A stretch of DNA of 64,000 nucleotides. Source: Chloroflexota bacterium. Its GTDB lineage: Bacteria > Chloroflexota > Anaerolineae > Anaerolineales > Anaerolineaceae. Under the pieces are notes generated by a model, which did not search any database, was not told the DNA's origin, and saw only the letters and a list, made by a program, of their open reading frames with translations. Positions within the stretch are counted from its first letter, which is position 1. Every line of letters begins with the position of its first letter. Made by a program: the position numbers and the translations under genes. Location: NCBI GenBank assembly GCA_029561345.1, contig JAKQJC010000043.1, forward strand, positions 117,958-181,957, in the 5' to 3' direction. Shown in pieces: positions 7,725 through 17,199 of this stretch.

Positions 7725-8732
7725 ATGCCCAAAGTATTTCATTCATCTGGAAAGTCAACCCATCAAATGGCAGATAACCGCCGGATATCGCTGCTTAAAA
7801 CGGGTCTGATTGTCATTGCCCTGATGATTGGGCTGATTTTTCTTCTGGCAAATCCCCAAACCATCACCGCTATATTTGGACCAGCAGGCTTACTCGCTGC
7901 CTTGTTTTTGTTTAAAGCCCTCCCTGCCTGGTTTGATGGCTTTTCATCCAGAAAGGCAAAGACCATTCGGCGCGCTGAGCGTGGCGCAAAGGCGGAGGAG
8001 GCTGTGGGCAGCCTCCTGGAAAAACTGGATCATTCCTTCATCGTTATCCATGATGTGGAAACCCCCTATGGAAACATTGACCATGTTGTGATCAGTCAAA
8101 GAGGGGGCGTTTTTCTTCTGGAGACAAAATCGCATCACGGACGGGTAACCACAACAGATAGTGAAATTCTGATAAACGGCAAAATGCCTGAAAAGAACTT
8201 CGTTGCTCAGGTTTTGCAAAACAGCTACTGGCTGCGTGAAAAGATCGGGAGCCTGATTCATATTCAACCCTGGATTACCCCGGTGGTGGTATTTACAAAC
8301 GCTTTCGTTCCGTTTGCCCAGCCAGTGAAAAACGTTCGGACGGTTAACAGTAAATATTTGCTCAGTTTACTGCAAGAACAGGGTGGTGATATCGAGCATA
8401 ATAGAACCATTTGGACCTATCACGAACAGATCGCCAGATTGCTGTGCGGTATCGATGAGGTGCCAGTTTCCACCCCGGCCTTTCAAGCTCCGCCAGCTTC
8501 TTTCCAACGCTCAACAAATTCACCTTCTCTGCCGCCGCGGATACCTAATCAAACCGCCCTTAAAACCCTTCCTTCGACCCCGTCTGTTTCGATACCAGAA
8601 GACCGTTTTTGCCCGAAATGTGGAAAATCTCTGGCAATTAAAACCACGCGCAATGGTCTTAAACCAGGCCGGAGATATAAAGTCTGCCCTGATTATCCCC
8701 AATGCCGAACGGCCATTCCAATGGATGATTGA
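7725..8732 (+). CDS. NERD-domain membrane protein with C-terminal zinc finger
   Basis: A 335-residue protein. Two hydrophobic segments (about residues 23-65) are followed by a NERD nuclease-related domain (about 85-210) with the motifs GNIDHVVISQRGGVFLLETKSHHG, where Asp, Glu and Lys match the endonuclease-like core. A Pro/Ser-rich linker leads to a C-terminal topoisomerase-type zinc finger (CPKCGKSL ... CPDYPQC). NERD proteins are thought to act on nucleic acids; the zinc finger supports DNA binding. ATG 7725 is preferred: a purine-rich site GAGAGGGGG (7707-7715) lies 9 bases before it and the promoter at 7657-7684 lies upstream. It stands alone between divergent xseA and the HD-GYP sensor. 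Confidence 0.82.
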   Translation: MPKVFHSSGKSTHQMADNRRISLLKTGLIVIALMIGLIFLLANPQTITAIFGPAGLLAALFLFKALPAWFDGFSSRKAKTIRRAERGAKAEEAVGSLLEKLDHSFIVIHDVETPYGNIDHVVISQRGGVFLLETKSHHGRVTTTDSEILINGKMPEKNFVAQVLQNSYWLREKIGSLIHIQPWITPVVVFTNAFVPFAQPVKNVRTVNSKYLLSLLQEQGGDIEHNRTIWTYHEQIARLLCGIDEVPVSTPAFQAPPASFQRSTNSPSLPPRIPNQTALKTLPSTPSVSIPEDRFCPKCGKSLAIKTTRNGLKPGRRYKVCPDYPQCRTAIPMDD

Positions 8733-8870
8733 TGGTTGTCCCTAAAGATCGTCAAAAGCCCTTGCAATCCCTTTGCAGGTGTGCCCGGCGAAAATCACCT
8801 CAGGTCAAAACATTACAATTCCATACTAAATTTCCCGATCCTCCTGTTTCGATTTGTTTTTTCTCTGTTT

Positions 8871-11300
8871 ATGGATATGATTAAAAGCATGAACAGGAAA
8901 AACTTCCGGCCGCGTTGGATGTCTGGAGGAGGGCTCTTTATCATGGCCTGCCTGGTCATGGCGCTGGTTTTGCTGGCGGCCGGGCTGCCCGGGCAAACCG
9001 CCCAGGCGCAAACACGCATGCCCACTCCGGGCGCCTTGTCACCGCCCACCCGTGTTCTGGTGGTGGGCGGCGATCACAACTACCCCCCATTTTCCTATAT
9101 TAAAGATGGCCAGGTGACGGGCTATGACAATGAATTGATCAAGGCGGCGGCCGAAATGATGGGCTACAAGGTGGAATTTCGCCTGACCTCCTGGAATGAG
9201 GCCCGCGACGGTCTGGACAACCAGCGGCTTGACGCCATCGGCGGCATGGCTTACTCCACCGAACGGGACAAGTTGTACGATTTCTCCGTGCCCACCGCCA
9301 TGATCACCTTCGACCTCTTTATCCCTTCCAATTTGACTTATACTTCCCTCGATGATGCCCGCGGCACAAAAATTGCGGTGCAAAAGGGCGGCCGCATGAG
9401 CGACTGGATCAAGGAAAATCAATTCACCACGCTGACGATTGAAGTGGACGATGTGCCGCAGGCGCTGGAACTGTTGAGCTCAGGGCAGTGCGACAGCGCC
9501 CTTTTGAACAAAGCCCAGGGCATGTACTTCATCAAGGAAATGGGGTTGGCTAATGTTAAACCGCTGGGCCAATCCATCCTTTCCACCGTGTATGGGTTTG
9601 CCGTGCGGCAGGGCAATGAAGAGCTGCTTTTCCAGTTGAACCAGGGCTTGAGCATTCTGAAAACCAACGGCGAATATGACCGCATCTATAACCGCTGGTT
9701 TGGTGTGTATGAGAAGCAGGAATCATGGCAGGTGCTGCAGTATTTTGTTTATGCCCTCGTGGGCGTGGTCACTCTCATGGTGGTGATGGTCGCCTGGTCT
9801 TGGTCGCTGCGCCGTCAGGTGGGGCTGCGCACGGCAGAGCTGAAGCACAGCGAGGAGCGCTACCGCCTGTTGGTGGAACATGCCTCTGAAGGGGTGGCGG
9901 TGATTTGCGGCAATTCGGTGGTCTATTCCAACCCGGCCATGGCGCAAATTACCGGTTATTCAAACGAAAAACTGCAGCAGATTCCTTTCCAGCAGTTCAT
10001 TCACCCCGATGACCGCGAAATGGTGCTGGAACGCTATCACCGGCGCATCCGCGGCGAAGATGCCATCAATAAATATCCCTTCCGCATTCTGACCCAGACA
10101 GATCAGATTCACTGGGTGCAGGTCAATGCGGTGTTTATTGAGTGGGAAGGGCAGCCCGCCACCCTGAACATTTATACCGATATTCACGACCGTAAGGAAG
10201 CTGAAGAGAAGCTGATGCAGCAGGTGGAACGCCTGGCAGCGCTGCGCGAAGTGGATAATGCCATTATCTCCAGCATTGAACTGGAAGAAGTGCTGACCAA
10301 ACTTCTGGAGCAGGTGATCAAACAACTGGATGTGGATGCGGCCGACGTGCTGCTCTTTGATCCAATTGACGAATTTCTGGTTTTTGCTGCCGGGGTGGGT
10401 TTTCAAACGGATGTCATTCGCCTGACCCGTCTGCGCCTGGGACAGAGCTATGCCGGACACGCCGCTCTGGACCGCCGGACCGTGCATGCCACACGCGATG
10501 AGAAGACCCAGCTTGATTTTATTATCAATTTGAGGCCGGAAAAATTTGTGGAGTATTTCGGCCTGCCTCTGATTGCCAAAGGACAGTTGCACGGCGTGCT
10601 GGAAATTTTCAGCCGCCGCCACCTGTCCACCGACCGGGATTGGATGAGTTTCATGGAAAACCTGGCCAACCAGACGGCCATCGCCCTCGACAACACCACG
10701 CTTTATAAGAACCTGCAGCAGGCGCATCTTGAACTGACCAAGGCCTACGATGCCACCATTGAAGGCTGGGCGCACGCTCTGGAATTGCGCGACGGTGAAA
10801 CCCAGGGCCATTCACAGCGTGTGGTCGAGTTAACGGTGGAACTGGCGCGGGTGATGGGCATCACCGATAAAGAAGCCCTGGTGCAAATCCGGCGCGGCGC
10901 CTTTTTGCATGATATCGGCAAAATGAGCGTACCGGATCGGGTGTTATTTAAGGAAGGTCCATTGAACGAGGAAGAATGGGCTGAAATGCGCCAGCACCCC
11001 GATTATGCCTACAGTGTGCTGAAAAACATCGCTTTTCTGAACGAAGCACTGGAAATTCCTTATTGCCACCATGAACGCTGGGATGGCTCAGGCTATCCGC
11101 GCGGTTTGAAGGGCGAGGAAATTCCGCTTTCCGCGCGCATTTTCGCCGTGGTGGATATCTGGGATGCCCTCATGTCAGACCGCCCTTACCGCAAGGCCTG
11201 GCCTGAAAGCAAAGTGATTGAATATCTGCAGGCGCAGGCAGGGGTGCTGCTCGATCCGGATGTGGTGCGCGCTTTTCTTTCGATACGCAGCAGCCGTTAA
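8871..11300 (+). CDS. Periplasmic-binding, PAS, GAF and HD-GYP sensor protein
   Basis: A protein of about 809 residues. In order: a signal/anchor segment (LFIMACLVMALVLLAAGL), a family-3 solute-binding domain (about 60-275; HNYPPFSYIKDGQVTGYDNELIKAAAEMMGY), a membrane segment (about 290-312), a PAS domain (about 325-445), a GAF domain (about 460-600) and an HD-GYP domain (about 640-805) with HDIGKMSVPD, HHERWDGSGYPRGL and DIWDALMSDRPYR. HD-GYP domains with this motif break down cyclic di-GMP. The protein probably senses a small external ligand and changes cyclic di-GMP. ATG 8871, 8877 or 8889 may be the start; none has a clear ribosome site. Confidence 0.85.
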   Translation: MDMIKSMNRKNFRPRWMSGGGLFIMACLVMALVLLAAGLPGQTAQAQTRMPTPGALSPPTRVLVVGGDHNYPPFSYIKDGQVTGYDNELIKAAAEMMGYKVEFRLTSWNEARDGLDNQRLDAIGGMAYSTERDKLYDFSVPTAMITFDLFIPSNLTYTSLDDARGTKIAVQKGGRMSDWIKENQFTTLTIEVDDVPQALELLSSGQCDSALLNKAQGMYFIKEMGLANVKPLGQSILSTVYGFAVRQGNEELLFQLNQGLSILKTNGEYDRIYNRWFGVYEKQESWQVLQYFVYALVGVVTLMVVMVAWSWSLRRQVGLRTAELKHSEERYRLLVEHASEGVAVICGNSVVYSNPAMAQITGYSNEKLQQIPFQQFIHPDDREMVLERYHRRIRGEDAINKYPFRILTQTDQIHWVQVNAVFIEWEGQPATLNIYTDIHDRKEAEEKLMQQVERLAALREVDNAIISSIELEEVLTKLLEQVIKQLDVDAADVLLFDPIDEFLVFAAGVGFQTDVIRLTRLRLGQSYAGHAALDRRTVHATRDEKTQLDFIINLRPEKFVEYFGLPLIAKGQLHGVLEIFSRRHLSTDRDWMSFMENLANQTAIALDNTTLYKNLQQAHLELTKAYDATIEGWAHALELRDGETQGHSQRVVELTVELARVMGITDKEALVQIRRGAFLHDIGKMSVPDRVLFKEGPLNEEEWAEMRQHPDYAYSVLKNIAFLNEALEIPYCHHERWDGSGYPRGLKGEEIPLSARIFAVVDIWDALMSDRPYRKAWPESKVIEYLQAQAGVLLDPDVVRAFLSIRSSR

Positions 11301-11442
11301 TTTACGACGGGGGAATTCTGTAACTTGAAAAACCCATGACAGAGGGTGGTTTCAATCCCCTGCAAAAAAGAACGCTATATCAGGGGATCACAAGGAAATT
11401 AAAGCCCATGCTGAATGGATATCCGGCGAGGTGCTTTTTCCC

Positions 11443-11472
11443 TTCAGATTCTGCTTCGATTCATAGTAAAAT
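11443..11472 (+). promoter_or_regulatory. Promoter giving a probably leaderless aminotransferase mRNA
   Basis: TTCAGA (11443-11448), an 18-base spacer and TAAAAT (11467-11472) put the transcription start at about 11479-11480, on the ATG itself. No ribosome site precedes that ATG. The rest of 11301-11479 shows no other feature. Confidence 0.45.
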
Positions 11473-11479
11473 CAAATCC

Positions 11480-12682
11480 ATGAGCAAAAAACCTGTTACT
11501 GTACCGATGTCATCTCCCGATTTAACCCCCGCCGAGCGCGAGGCTGTGATGGCCGTGATGCAGACCCCCATTCTCAGCATGGGCCCACAGATCGAAGCTT
11601 TTGAAGCTGCTTTTCGCGCGTTCACCGGAGCGCAGTACGCCATTGGCGTCAATTCCGGCACCGCCGGCCTGCACCTGTGCGTGCGGGCGGCTGGCATTGG
11701 CCCCGGCGACCTGGTGATCACTTCACCCTTCTCGTTTGTGGCTTCGACCAATGTGCTGCTGTTTGAAAACGCCGCGCCGATCTATGTGGATGTGGACCCG
11801 GTGACGGGCAATATGCAGCCCGAACAGGTGCGCCAGGCGCTGGCTGACCTGTTTTCGGGCGAAAAAGAGCGCGTGCAGCGCTGGCTGCCGCGCCGCCTGC
11901 GCCGCGGCTGGAAAACTGCCGCGCAGCGGGTGAAGGCCATTCTGGCAGTGGATGTGTTTGGCCAGCCGGCCGATTACGACACCCTGCGCGAACTGGCCGA
12001 TCAATATCACCTGGCCCTGATTGAAGATTCCTGTGAAGCCCTGGGCGCAGAGTATAAGGGACGCAAGGCCGGCATGCTGGCCGATTACGGCGTTTTTGCC
12101 TTTTATCCCAACAAGCAAATGACCACCGGCGAAGGCGGCATCATTGTCACCAACAAAACGCAGGACGCCCAATTTATGAATGCTCTGCGCAACCAGGGCC
12201 GCGCCCCCGGCGACACCTGGCTGTCGCACACCTACCTGGGCTACAATTACCGCATGAATGAACTGAATGCCGCTCTGGGCGTGGCGCAGATGAAACGTCT
12301 GGAAGAGCTGCTGGCCAAACGCGACCAGGTGGCCGCCTGGTATGGTGAACGGCTGGCGGAAATTCCCGGTGTGGAAGCGCCCCGTGTGGCGGCCGACACC
12401 ACCCGCGTGAGCTGGTTTGTCTATGTCATCCGCCTGGAAAACGAAGCCGCCCGCGACCGGGTGGCCCAGCGCCTGGCGGAAAGCGGCGTGCCGGTGCGCC
12501 CTTACTTCCTGCCGATCCATTTGCAGCCCTACATGGTGGCGCGTTTCGGTTTCCACCCGGGCGATTATCCCGTGACGGAAAACCTGGGCCAGCGCGGCCT
12601 GGCGCTGCCTTTCTCGGGCGTGATGACGGAGGCGCAGGTGGACACGGTCTGCCGTGCGCTGGCCGCCGCCATGCTGGCGTAA
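11480..12682 (+). CDS. DegT/DnrJ/EryC1/StrS family sugar aminotransferase
   Basis: A 400-residue PLP enzyme. It shows PMSSPDLTPAEREAVMAVM at the N-terminus, GVNSGTAGLHLCVRAAGI for cofactor phosphate binding, IEDSCEALGAEYKG with the ring-stacking Asp, and FYPNKQMTTGEGG with the Schiff-base Lys. Such enzymes put an amino group on nucleotide-linked keto sugars for cell-surface glycans. An Arg-rich insert (RWLPRRLRRGWKTAAQ) lies before the conserved AILAVDVFGQ and is unusual. The reading frame is open further upstream to 11336, but those residues do not resemble the family, so ATG 11480 is chosen. It lies ahead of the polysaccharide locus. Confidence 0.9.
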   Translation: MSKKPVTVPMSSPDLTPAEREAVMAVMQTPILSMGPQIEAFEAAFRAFTGAQYAIGVNSGTAGLHLCVRAAGIGPGDLVITSPFSFVASTNVLLFENAAPIYVDVDPVTGNMQPEQVRQALADLFSGEKERVQRWLPRRLRRGWKTAAQRVKAILAVDVFGQPADYDTLRELADQYHLALIEDSCEALGAEYKGRKAGMLADYGVFAFYPNKQMTTGEGGIIVTNKTQDAQFMNALRNQGRAPGDTWLSHTYLGYNYRMNELNAALGVAQMKRLEELLAKRDQVAAWYGERLAEIPGVEAPRVAADTTRVSWFVYVIRLENEAARDRVAQRLAESGVPVRPYFLPIHLQPYMVARFGFHPGDYPVTENLGQRGLALPFSGVMTEAQVDTVCRALAAAMLA

Positions 12683-12703
12683 AACCCTTCACCTTCACCG
12701 GCC

Positions 12704-13612
12704 ATGCAAACCCAGTTTGATCCCCCCCGCCGCCGCGGCATCATTTTTCAGCTTGTGCTGAGTGTTGTGCTGGCAGCGGCCGGGGGGTTGGCTTTTTTGC
12801 AGGCCTCGCAGGCGGGCTCAGGCCCGGAATTTTTAATCACCATGGTCATCTCGCTGGCCTTGCTGCTGCCCTCGCCAGTGCTGCTCTACCGCACCTATTC
12901 GCTGGTGCGCGGTTTTTACCGCCTCGATCGCGATCAGCTGCAGATTAAATGGGGCCTGCGCGATGAAGTGATCCCCCTGCCGGATATCGAGTGGATTTGC
13001 ATGGCCTCCGACCTGCCTTACCCGCTGCCCCTGCCGCTGCCAAACTGGCCGGGTTCGCTGCGCGGCAAACGCCATGTGCCGGAACTGGGCGAGGTGGAAT
13101 TCATGGCTTCAGAGCGCCAAGAGTTGCTGCTGATAGCCACCCCGCAGGTGGTGTTTGCGATTTCCCCCGCCGACCCGCAGGGCTTCATCCGCTCGTTTCG
13201 CAAGCTGAGCGAACTGGGCAGCCTGGCTTCGCACAGCGGTTACTCGCTGCAGCCCAGCGCCGCATTGATGGAGATCTGGTCCAGCACGGTGGGCCGGCGC
13301 ATTCTGGCGGCCGGGCTGGCCCTGGAACTGGTGCTGCTGATCTGGGTGGGGCTGACCATTGCCGCCAATCCTTCTTTTGCGATGGGCTTTACTGCCGCCG
13401 GCCGCCCCACCGAGAGCGGGCCTTCAGAACGGCTGCTGCTGCTGCCGATTCTTAACGGCGTTTTTGACGTGGTGAATATTATCAGCGGCCTGTATTTTTA
13501 CCGCCGTACCGGCCAGGCGCTGACCACCTACATTTTGTGGGGCATGACCATTCTGACGCCGGCGTTAATGCTGGCGGCCATGTTTTTCATGACCAGGGCG
13601 GCTCTGCCCTGA
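12704..13612 (+). CDS. Membrane protein with a PH-like domain, unknown function
   Basis: A 302-residue protein with two N-terminal membrane segments (about 14-34 and 42-62), a central soluble domain (about 70-160; FYRLDRDQLQIKWGLRDEVIPLPDIEWI) like bacterial PH domains, and two or three further membrane segments to the C-terminus. PH-like membrane proteins of this layout are common in Gram-positives and Chloroflexota; their function is not known. It follows the aminotransferase after 21 bases and may share its transcript. Confidence 0.6.
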   Translation: MQTQFDPPRRRGIIFQLVLSVVLAAAGGLAFLQASQAGSGPEFLITMVISLALLLPSPVLLYRTYSLVRGFYRLDRDQLQIKWGLRDEVIPLPDIEWICMASDLPYPLPLPLPNWPGSLRGKRHVPELGEVEFMASERQELLLIATPQVVFAISPADPQGFIRSFRKLSELGSLASHSGYSLQPSAALMEIWSSTVGRRILAAGLALELVLLIWVGLTIAANPSFAMGFTAAGRPTESGPSERLLLLPILNGVFDVVNIISGLYFYRRTGQALTTYILWGMTILTPALMLAAMFFMTRAALP

Positions 13613-13656
13613 TGATGATTGTTCCGTAAAAACGGATTGGTGAGAAAGAGAGACTT

Positions 13657-14484
13657 ATGCAATTGGGATTGGGACTGCTTGCGGGTGCGGCCATCGCTTT
13701 TCTGGCCTACCGGGCGCATGCCCTCAGCCTGAGCGGGGCGCTTGCTGCCGCGGCGCTGGGAACGGTGATTTTTGGATTGGGCGGCCTGCCCTGGGCGGTG
13801 CTGCTGCTGGCCTTTTTCATCACTTCAAGCGCGCTGTCGCGCCTGTTTGCGCGCCGCAAGAACCCCCTGAACGAAAAATTTTCCAAAGGTTCGCGCCGCG
13901 ATGCTGGGCAGGTGCTGGCCAACGGCGGCATGGCCGGACTGCTGGTGCTGATCGACGTTCTGCTGGCCTGGCTGCGGCCTGACCTGAACCTGCGCCTGGC
14001 GCTCTGGCTGGCCTTTGCCGCCAGCCTGGCGGCCGCCAACGCCGACACCTGGGCCACGGAACTGGGCGTGCTCAGCCGCAGCGCCCCGGTGCTCATATCC
14101 ACCGGCCGCAAGGTGGAGCCGGGCACCTCCGGCGGCGTCAGCCTGTGGGGCACGCTGGCGGCTTTTTCGGGCGCCGCCCTGATTGCCCTGCTGGCCCTGC
14201 TGATGAACGGATGGACGGCGGTCATCAGCCCGCTGCAGGCGCTGATCATTGCCCTGGGCGGCCTGCTGGGTTCGCTGTTCGATTCCTTGCTCGGAGCCAC
14301 TGTGCAGGCCATCTACACCTGCCCAACCTGCCGCAAGGAGACCGAACGCCACCCCCTGCACACCTGCGGCACGCCCACCCTGCCGCTGCGCGGCCTGCCC
14401 TGGCTGGATAATGACTGGGTGAACATTGGCTGCACCCTGGTGGGCGCGGCTTTTGCCCTGCTGCTGGCATTTTTAGGCGTCTGA
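13657..14484 (+). CDS. DUF92 family membrane protein
   Basis: A 275-residue protein with about seven membrane segments. ANADTWATELGVLS, PVLISTGRKVEPGTSGGVSLWG and GSLFDSLLGATVQAIYTCPTC are the hallmarks of DUF92. Plant and cyanobacterial relatives act as phytyl-phosphate (VTE6-type) kinases, so a role with isoprenoid phosphates is possible but not shown here. The C-terminal part has CPTCRKETERHPLHTCG, a metal-site-like Cys/His cluster. GAAAGAGAG lies before the ATG. Confidence 0.85.
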   Translation: MQLGLGLLAGAAIAFLAYRAHALSLSGALAAAALGTVIFGLGGLPWAVLLLAFFITSSALSRLFARRKNPLNEKFSKGSRRDAGQVLANGGMAGLLVLIDVLLAWLRPDLNLRLALWLAFAASLAAANADTWATELGVLSRSAPVLISTGRKVEPGTSGGVSLWGTLAAFSGAALIALLALLMNGWTAVISPLQALIIALGGLLGSLFDSLLGATVQAIYTCPTCRKETERHPLHTCGTPTLPLRGLPWLDNDWVNIGCTLVGAAFALLLAFLGV

Positions 14485-14487
14485 TAA

Positions 14488-14496
14488 TGGTATAAT
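14488..14496 (+). promoter_or_regulatory. Perfect extended -10 promoter of the polysaccharide locus
   Basis: TGG followed by TATAAT at 14491-14496 is an ideal extended -10. Transcription would start at about 14503, only three bases before the ATG of the exporter permease, so the mRNA would be nearly leaderless. It is the best visible start for the rml/glycosyltransferase operon. Confidence 0.65.
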
Positions 14497-14505
14497 GAGG
14501 TTCAG

Positions 14506-15339
14506 ATGACGACCCCAACCACATCACTTCCCGTATATGATTCCGCCCGCCGCCCGCCGCGGCCCATTGAGGAGCTGCAGCAGGTTTTCCGCTACCGCTT
14601 CCTCATTTTGCAGCTTCTGCGCCGCGACGTGCTGACGCGCTACAAGCGCTCGGTGCTGGGCATTGCCTGGACCTTTTTGAACCCCCTCGGCACCATGCTG
14701 GTGATGACGGTGGCTTTTTCGCAGGTCTTCGGTTCCATGCCTGGCTACCCGGCTTACATTCTCAGCGGCTTGATGGCCTGGACTTTCTTTGCCCAATCAA
14801 CCACCGCAGCCATTGTCAACCTGGTGTGGGGCGGCGGCCTGCTGCACCGCATCTACATTCCGCGCACCTCGTTTGCCCTGGCCGCCATTGGCACGGCCCT
14901 GGTCAACCTTTCGTTGGCCGTGCTGCCCATTCTGGTGGTGATGCTGGTGGTGGGAGTGCCGGTGAGCTGGACGGTGATTTTCTTGCCGGTGCCCATGCTG
15001 CTGCTGGCCCTGTTCTCGCTGGGGGTGGGGCTGCTGCTCTCATCTTTTGCCGTTTATTTTCCGGATGTCTCTGAAATGTACCAGATCATCCTCAGCGCCT
15101 GGATGTACCTGACCCCCATCTTCTACAGCGAAGAGATTTTACCGGCCCTCTACCGCCCGCTGATCACCGGCCTGAACCCGCTTTATGGGTTCATCCGCCT
15201 CTACCGCCTGCCGCTTTATTACGGGCAGATCCCCACCTGGGGCGATATCTGGCCCAGCCTGTTGATCGCTGTGGTGACCGTGACGGTGGGCTGGATTTTT
15301 TTCAGCCTCAAAGCTGATGAAATGGCTTACCGCATCTAA
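14506..15339 (+). CDS. ABC-2 type polysaccharide export permease (Wzm-like)
   Basis: A 277-residue integral membrane protein with six hydrophobic segments. RRDVLTRYKRSVLGIAWTFLNPLGTMLVM is the conserved N-terminal motif of the ABC-2 permeases that export O-antigen, teichoic acid or capsule chains, and the C-terminal LNPLYGFIRLYRLPLYYG is also typical. It pairs with the ATPase that follows. Being the first gene of the rml and glycosyltransferase run, it probably exports the glycan made by the downstream enzymes. Confidence 0.93.
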   Translation: MTTPTTSLPVYDSARRPPRPIEELQQVFRYRFLILQLLRRDVLTRYKRSVLGIAWTFLNPLGTMLVMTVAFSQVFGSMPGYPAYILSGLMAWTFFAQSTTAAIVNLVWGGGLLHRIYIPRTSFALAAIGTALVNLSLAVLPILVVMLVVGVPVSWTVIFLPVPMLLLALFSLGVGLLLSSFAVYFPDVSEMYQIILSAWMYLTPIFYSEEILPALYRPLITGLNPLYGFIRLYRLPLYYGQIPTWGDIWPSLLIAVVTVTVGWIFFSLKADEMAYRI

Positions 15340-15349
15340 GAGGCAGCCT

Positions 15350-16081
15350 GTGGAACCCCTGATTCAACTCGAACATGTTTCCGTACATTACCGCGCGCCT
15401 TCAGAGCGCGTGGCCACCTTTAAGGAATATGCCATCCGCCGCCTGCAGGGAAAAATCAAGCACCGCGAATTTCTGGCTCTCAAAGACGTCAACTTGACCA
15501 TCAACCAGGGCGAGGTGTTCGGCCTGATCGGTCATAACGGCGCCGGCAAAAGCACTCTGCTGAAAGTGGTCTCGCGGGTGCTGCTGCCCACCACCGGCCG
15601 GGTGGTGATTCGCGGGCGGGTGGCGCCCCTGCTTGAAGTGGGTGCGGGCTTTCATCCTGAACTGACCGGGCATGAGAACATCTTCCTCAATGGGGCCATC
15701 CTGGGCTTCACCCGCACTCAGATGGAAAACAAATTCCAGAGCATTCTTGATTTTTCAGAGCTGGGCGAATTTATTGACGCTCCCATGCGCACGTATTCTT
15801 CGGGCATGTGGGCGCGCCTGGGCTTTGCCGTGGCCACCGATGAACGCCCCGATATTTTGATTGTGGATGAGGTGCTGGCAGTGGGTGACGAAGCCTTCCA
15901 GCGCAAATGCTTTGCCCGCATCAACCGTTTTCGTGAAGAAGGCACCACCATTTTGCTGGTGGCGCATAATATGGAATTGATTCAGCAGATGTGCCAGCGC
16001 GCTGCCTGGCTGCATCACGGCGAATTGAAGAGCCTGGGCGAACCTGACGAAGTGATTCAGGCTTACCGCCAGGCGCAGTAA
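15350..16081 (+). CDS. ABC polysaccharide export ATPase (Wzt-like)
   Basis: A 243-residue ATP-binding protein. Walker A is GHNGAGKST, the signature is YSSGMWARL, and Walker B is ILIVDEVLAVGD; EHVSVHYRAPSERVATFKEYAIRRLQGK at the start is typical for teichoic-acid/O-antigen exporters. The C-terminal carbohydrate-binding domain found in some Wzt proteins is absent. GTG 15350 is preferred, preceded by AGAGG; an in-frame ATG at 15317 would overlap the permease. It works with the permease just upstream. Confidence 0.92.
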   Translation: MEPLIQLEHVSVHYRAPSERVATFKEYAIRRLQGKIKHREFLALKDVNLTINQGEVFGLIGHNGAGKSTLLKVVSRVLLPTTGRVVIRGRVAPLLEVGAGFHPELTGHENIFLNGAILGFTRTQMENKFQSILDFSELGEFIDAPMRTYSSGMWARLGFAVATDERPDILIVDEVLAVGDEAFQRKCFARINRFREEGTTILLVAHNMELIQQMCQRAAWLHHGELKSLGEPDEVIQAYRQAQ

Positions 16082-16110
16082 AAAGAACCAGAAAAAAAGG
16101 AACAGGTTTT

Positions 16111-17199
16111 ATGAAAAATGTCCTCATCACCGGCGGAGCCGGTTTCATTGGGTCCAATTTTGTGCGCTATTTGCTCGAAACGGAACCCGGTGTGCGCATT
16201 GTCAACCTTGACCTGCTGACCTATGCCGGCCGCCCGGAAAACCTGCAGGATCTGCCGGATCCGGCGCGCCATCTGTTTGTGCAGGGGGATATCTGCGACC
16301 GGGCGCTGGTGGACCGCCTGCTGCGCGAGCACACCATCGACACCATTGTTCATTTTGCCGCCGAAACCCATGTGGATCGTTCCATTTTGGGGCCGGGGCA
16401 GTTTGTCCAGACCAACATTGTGGGCACCTTCACCCTGCTTGAGGCGGCCCGCCAGTATTGGATTGTGGAAAAGAGCCTGCCGCTGGAAGCAGTGCGTTTC
16501 CACCACGTGTCCACCGATGAGGTGTTTGGCTCGCTGAAACCCGGCGAACCGGCCTGGACAGAGGAAACCCCCTACGCGCCCAATTCGCCGTATGCCGCCT
16601 CGAAGGCTTCCAGCGACCACCTGGTGCGCTCTTACCATCACACCTACGGCCTGCCGGCCACCATTTCTAACTGCTCCAACAACTACGGCCCGCGCCAGTT
16701 CCCGGAAAAGCTCATTCCGCTGATGATTCTGAACGCCACCACCGGCAAACCCCTGCCCGTTTACGGTGACGGCCAGCAGATCCGCGACTGGCTCTACGTG
16801 GAAGATCACTGCGAGGCCATCTCCTTGATTGTGCGCAAGGGGCGGGTTGGCCAGACGTATAATATTGGCGGAGACAACCAGCCGCCAAACATCCAGATCA
16901 TCCACACCATCTGCGATATTCTGGACGAACTGCAGCCGCAATCGCCGCACACCCCTCACGAAAAGCTGATCACGCCGGTGGCAGACCGCCCCGGGCATGA
17001 CCGCCGCTACGACATGGATATTCACAAGATCAACGCCGAGCTGGGCTGGAAACCGCGCCAGACCCTGCACGACGGCCTGCTGCACACGGTGAACTGGTAC
17101 CTGACCCATCCCGATTGGGTGGCCAGCGTGAGCGGCAATAGCGAATACAAGGCGTGGGTTGAACAGAATTACACCAAACGAGGAGAATCAGGCAAATGA
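16111..17199 (+). CDS. rfbB: dTDP-glucose 4,6-dehydratase
   Basis: A 362-residue short-chain dehydrogenase/reductase. The NAD loop is [22 protein letters not shown] is the family block, HVSTDEVFG holds the Thr-Asp-Glu catalytic set, and the Tyr-Lys pair is YAASKAS. It converts dTDP-glucose to dTDP-4-keto-6-deoxyglucose, the branch point for rhamnose and for the 3-amino sugars made by the module at 30.6-32.7 kb. Its stop overlaps the rfbA start by four bases (ATGA), so the two are translationally coupled. AAGGAACAGG precedes the ATG. Confidence 0.95.
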   Translation: MKNVLITGGAGFIGSNFVRYLLETEPGVRIVNLDLLTYAGRPENLQDLPDPARHLFVQGDICDRALVDRLLREHTIDTIVHFAAETHVDRSILGPGQFVQTNIVGTFTLLEAARQYWIVEKSLPLEAVRFHHVSTDEVFGSLKPGEPAWTEETPYAPNSPYAASKASSDHLVRSYHHTYGLPATISNCSNNYGPRQFPEKLIPLMILNATTGKPLPVYGDGQQIRDWLYVEDHCEAISLIVRKGRVGQTYNIGGDNQPPNIQIIHTICDILDELQPQSPHTPHEKLITPVADRPGHDRRYDMDIHKINAELGWKPRQTLHDGLLHTVNWYLTHPDWVASVSGNSEYKAWVEQNYTKRGESGK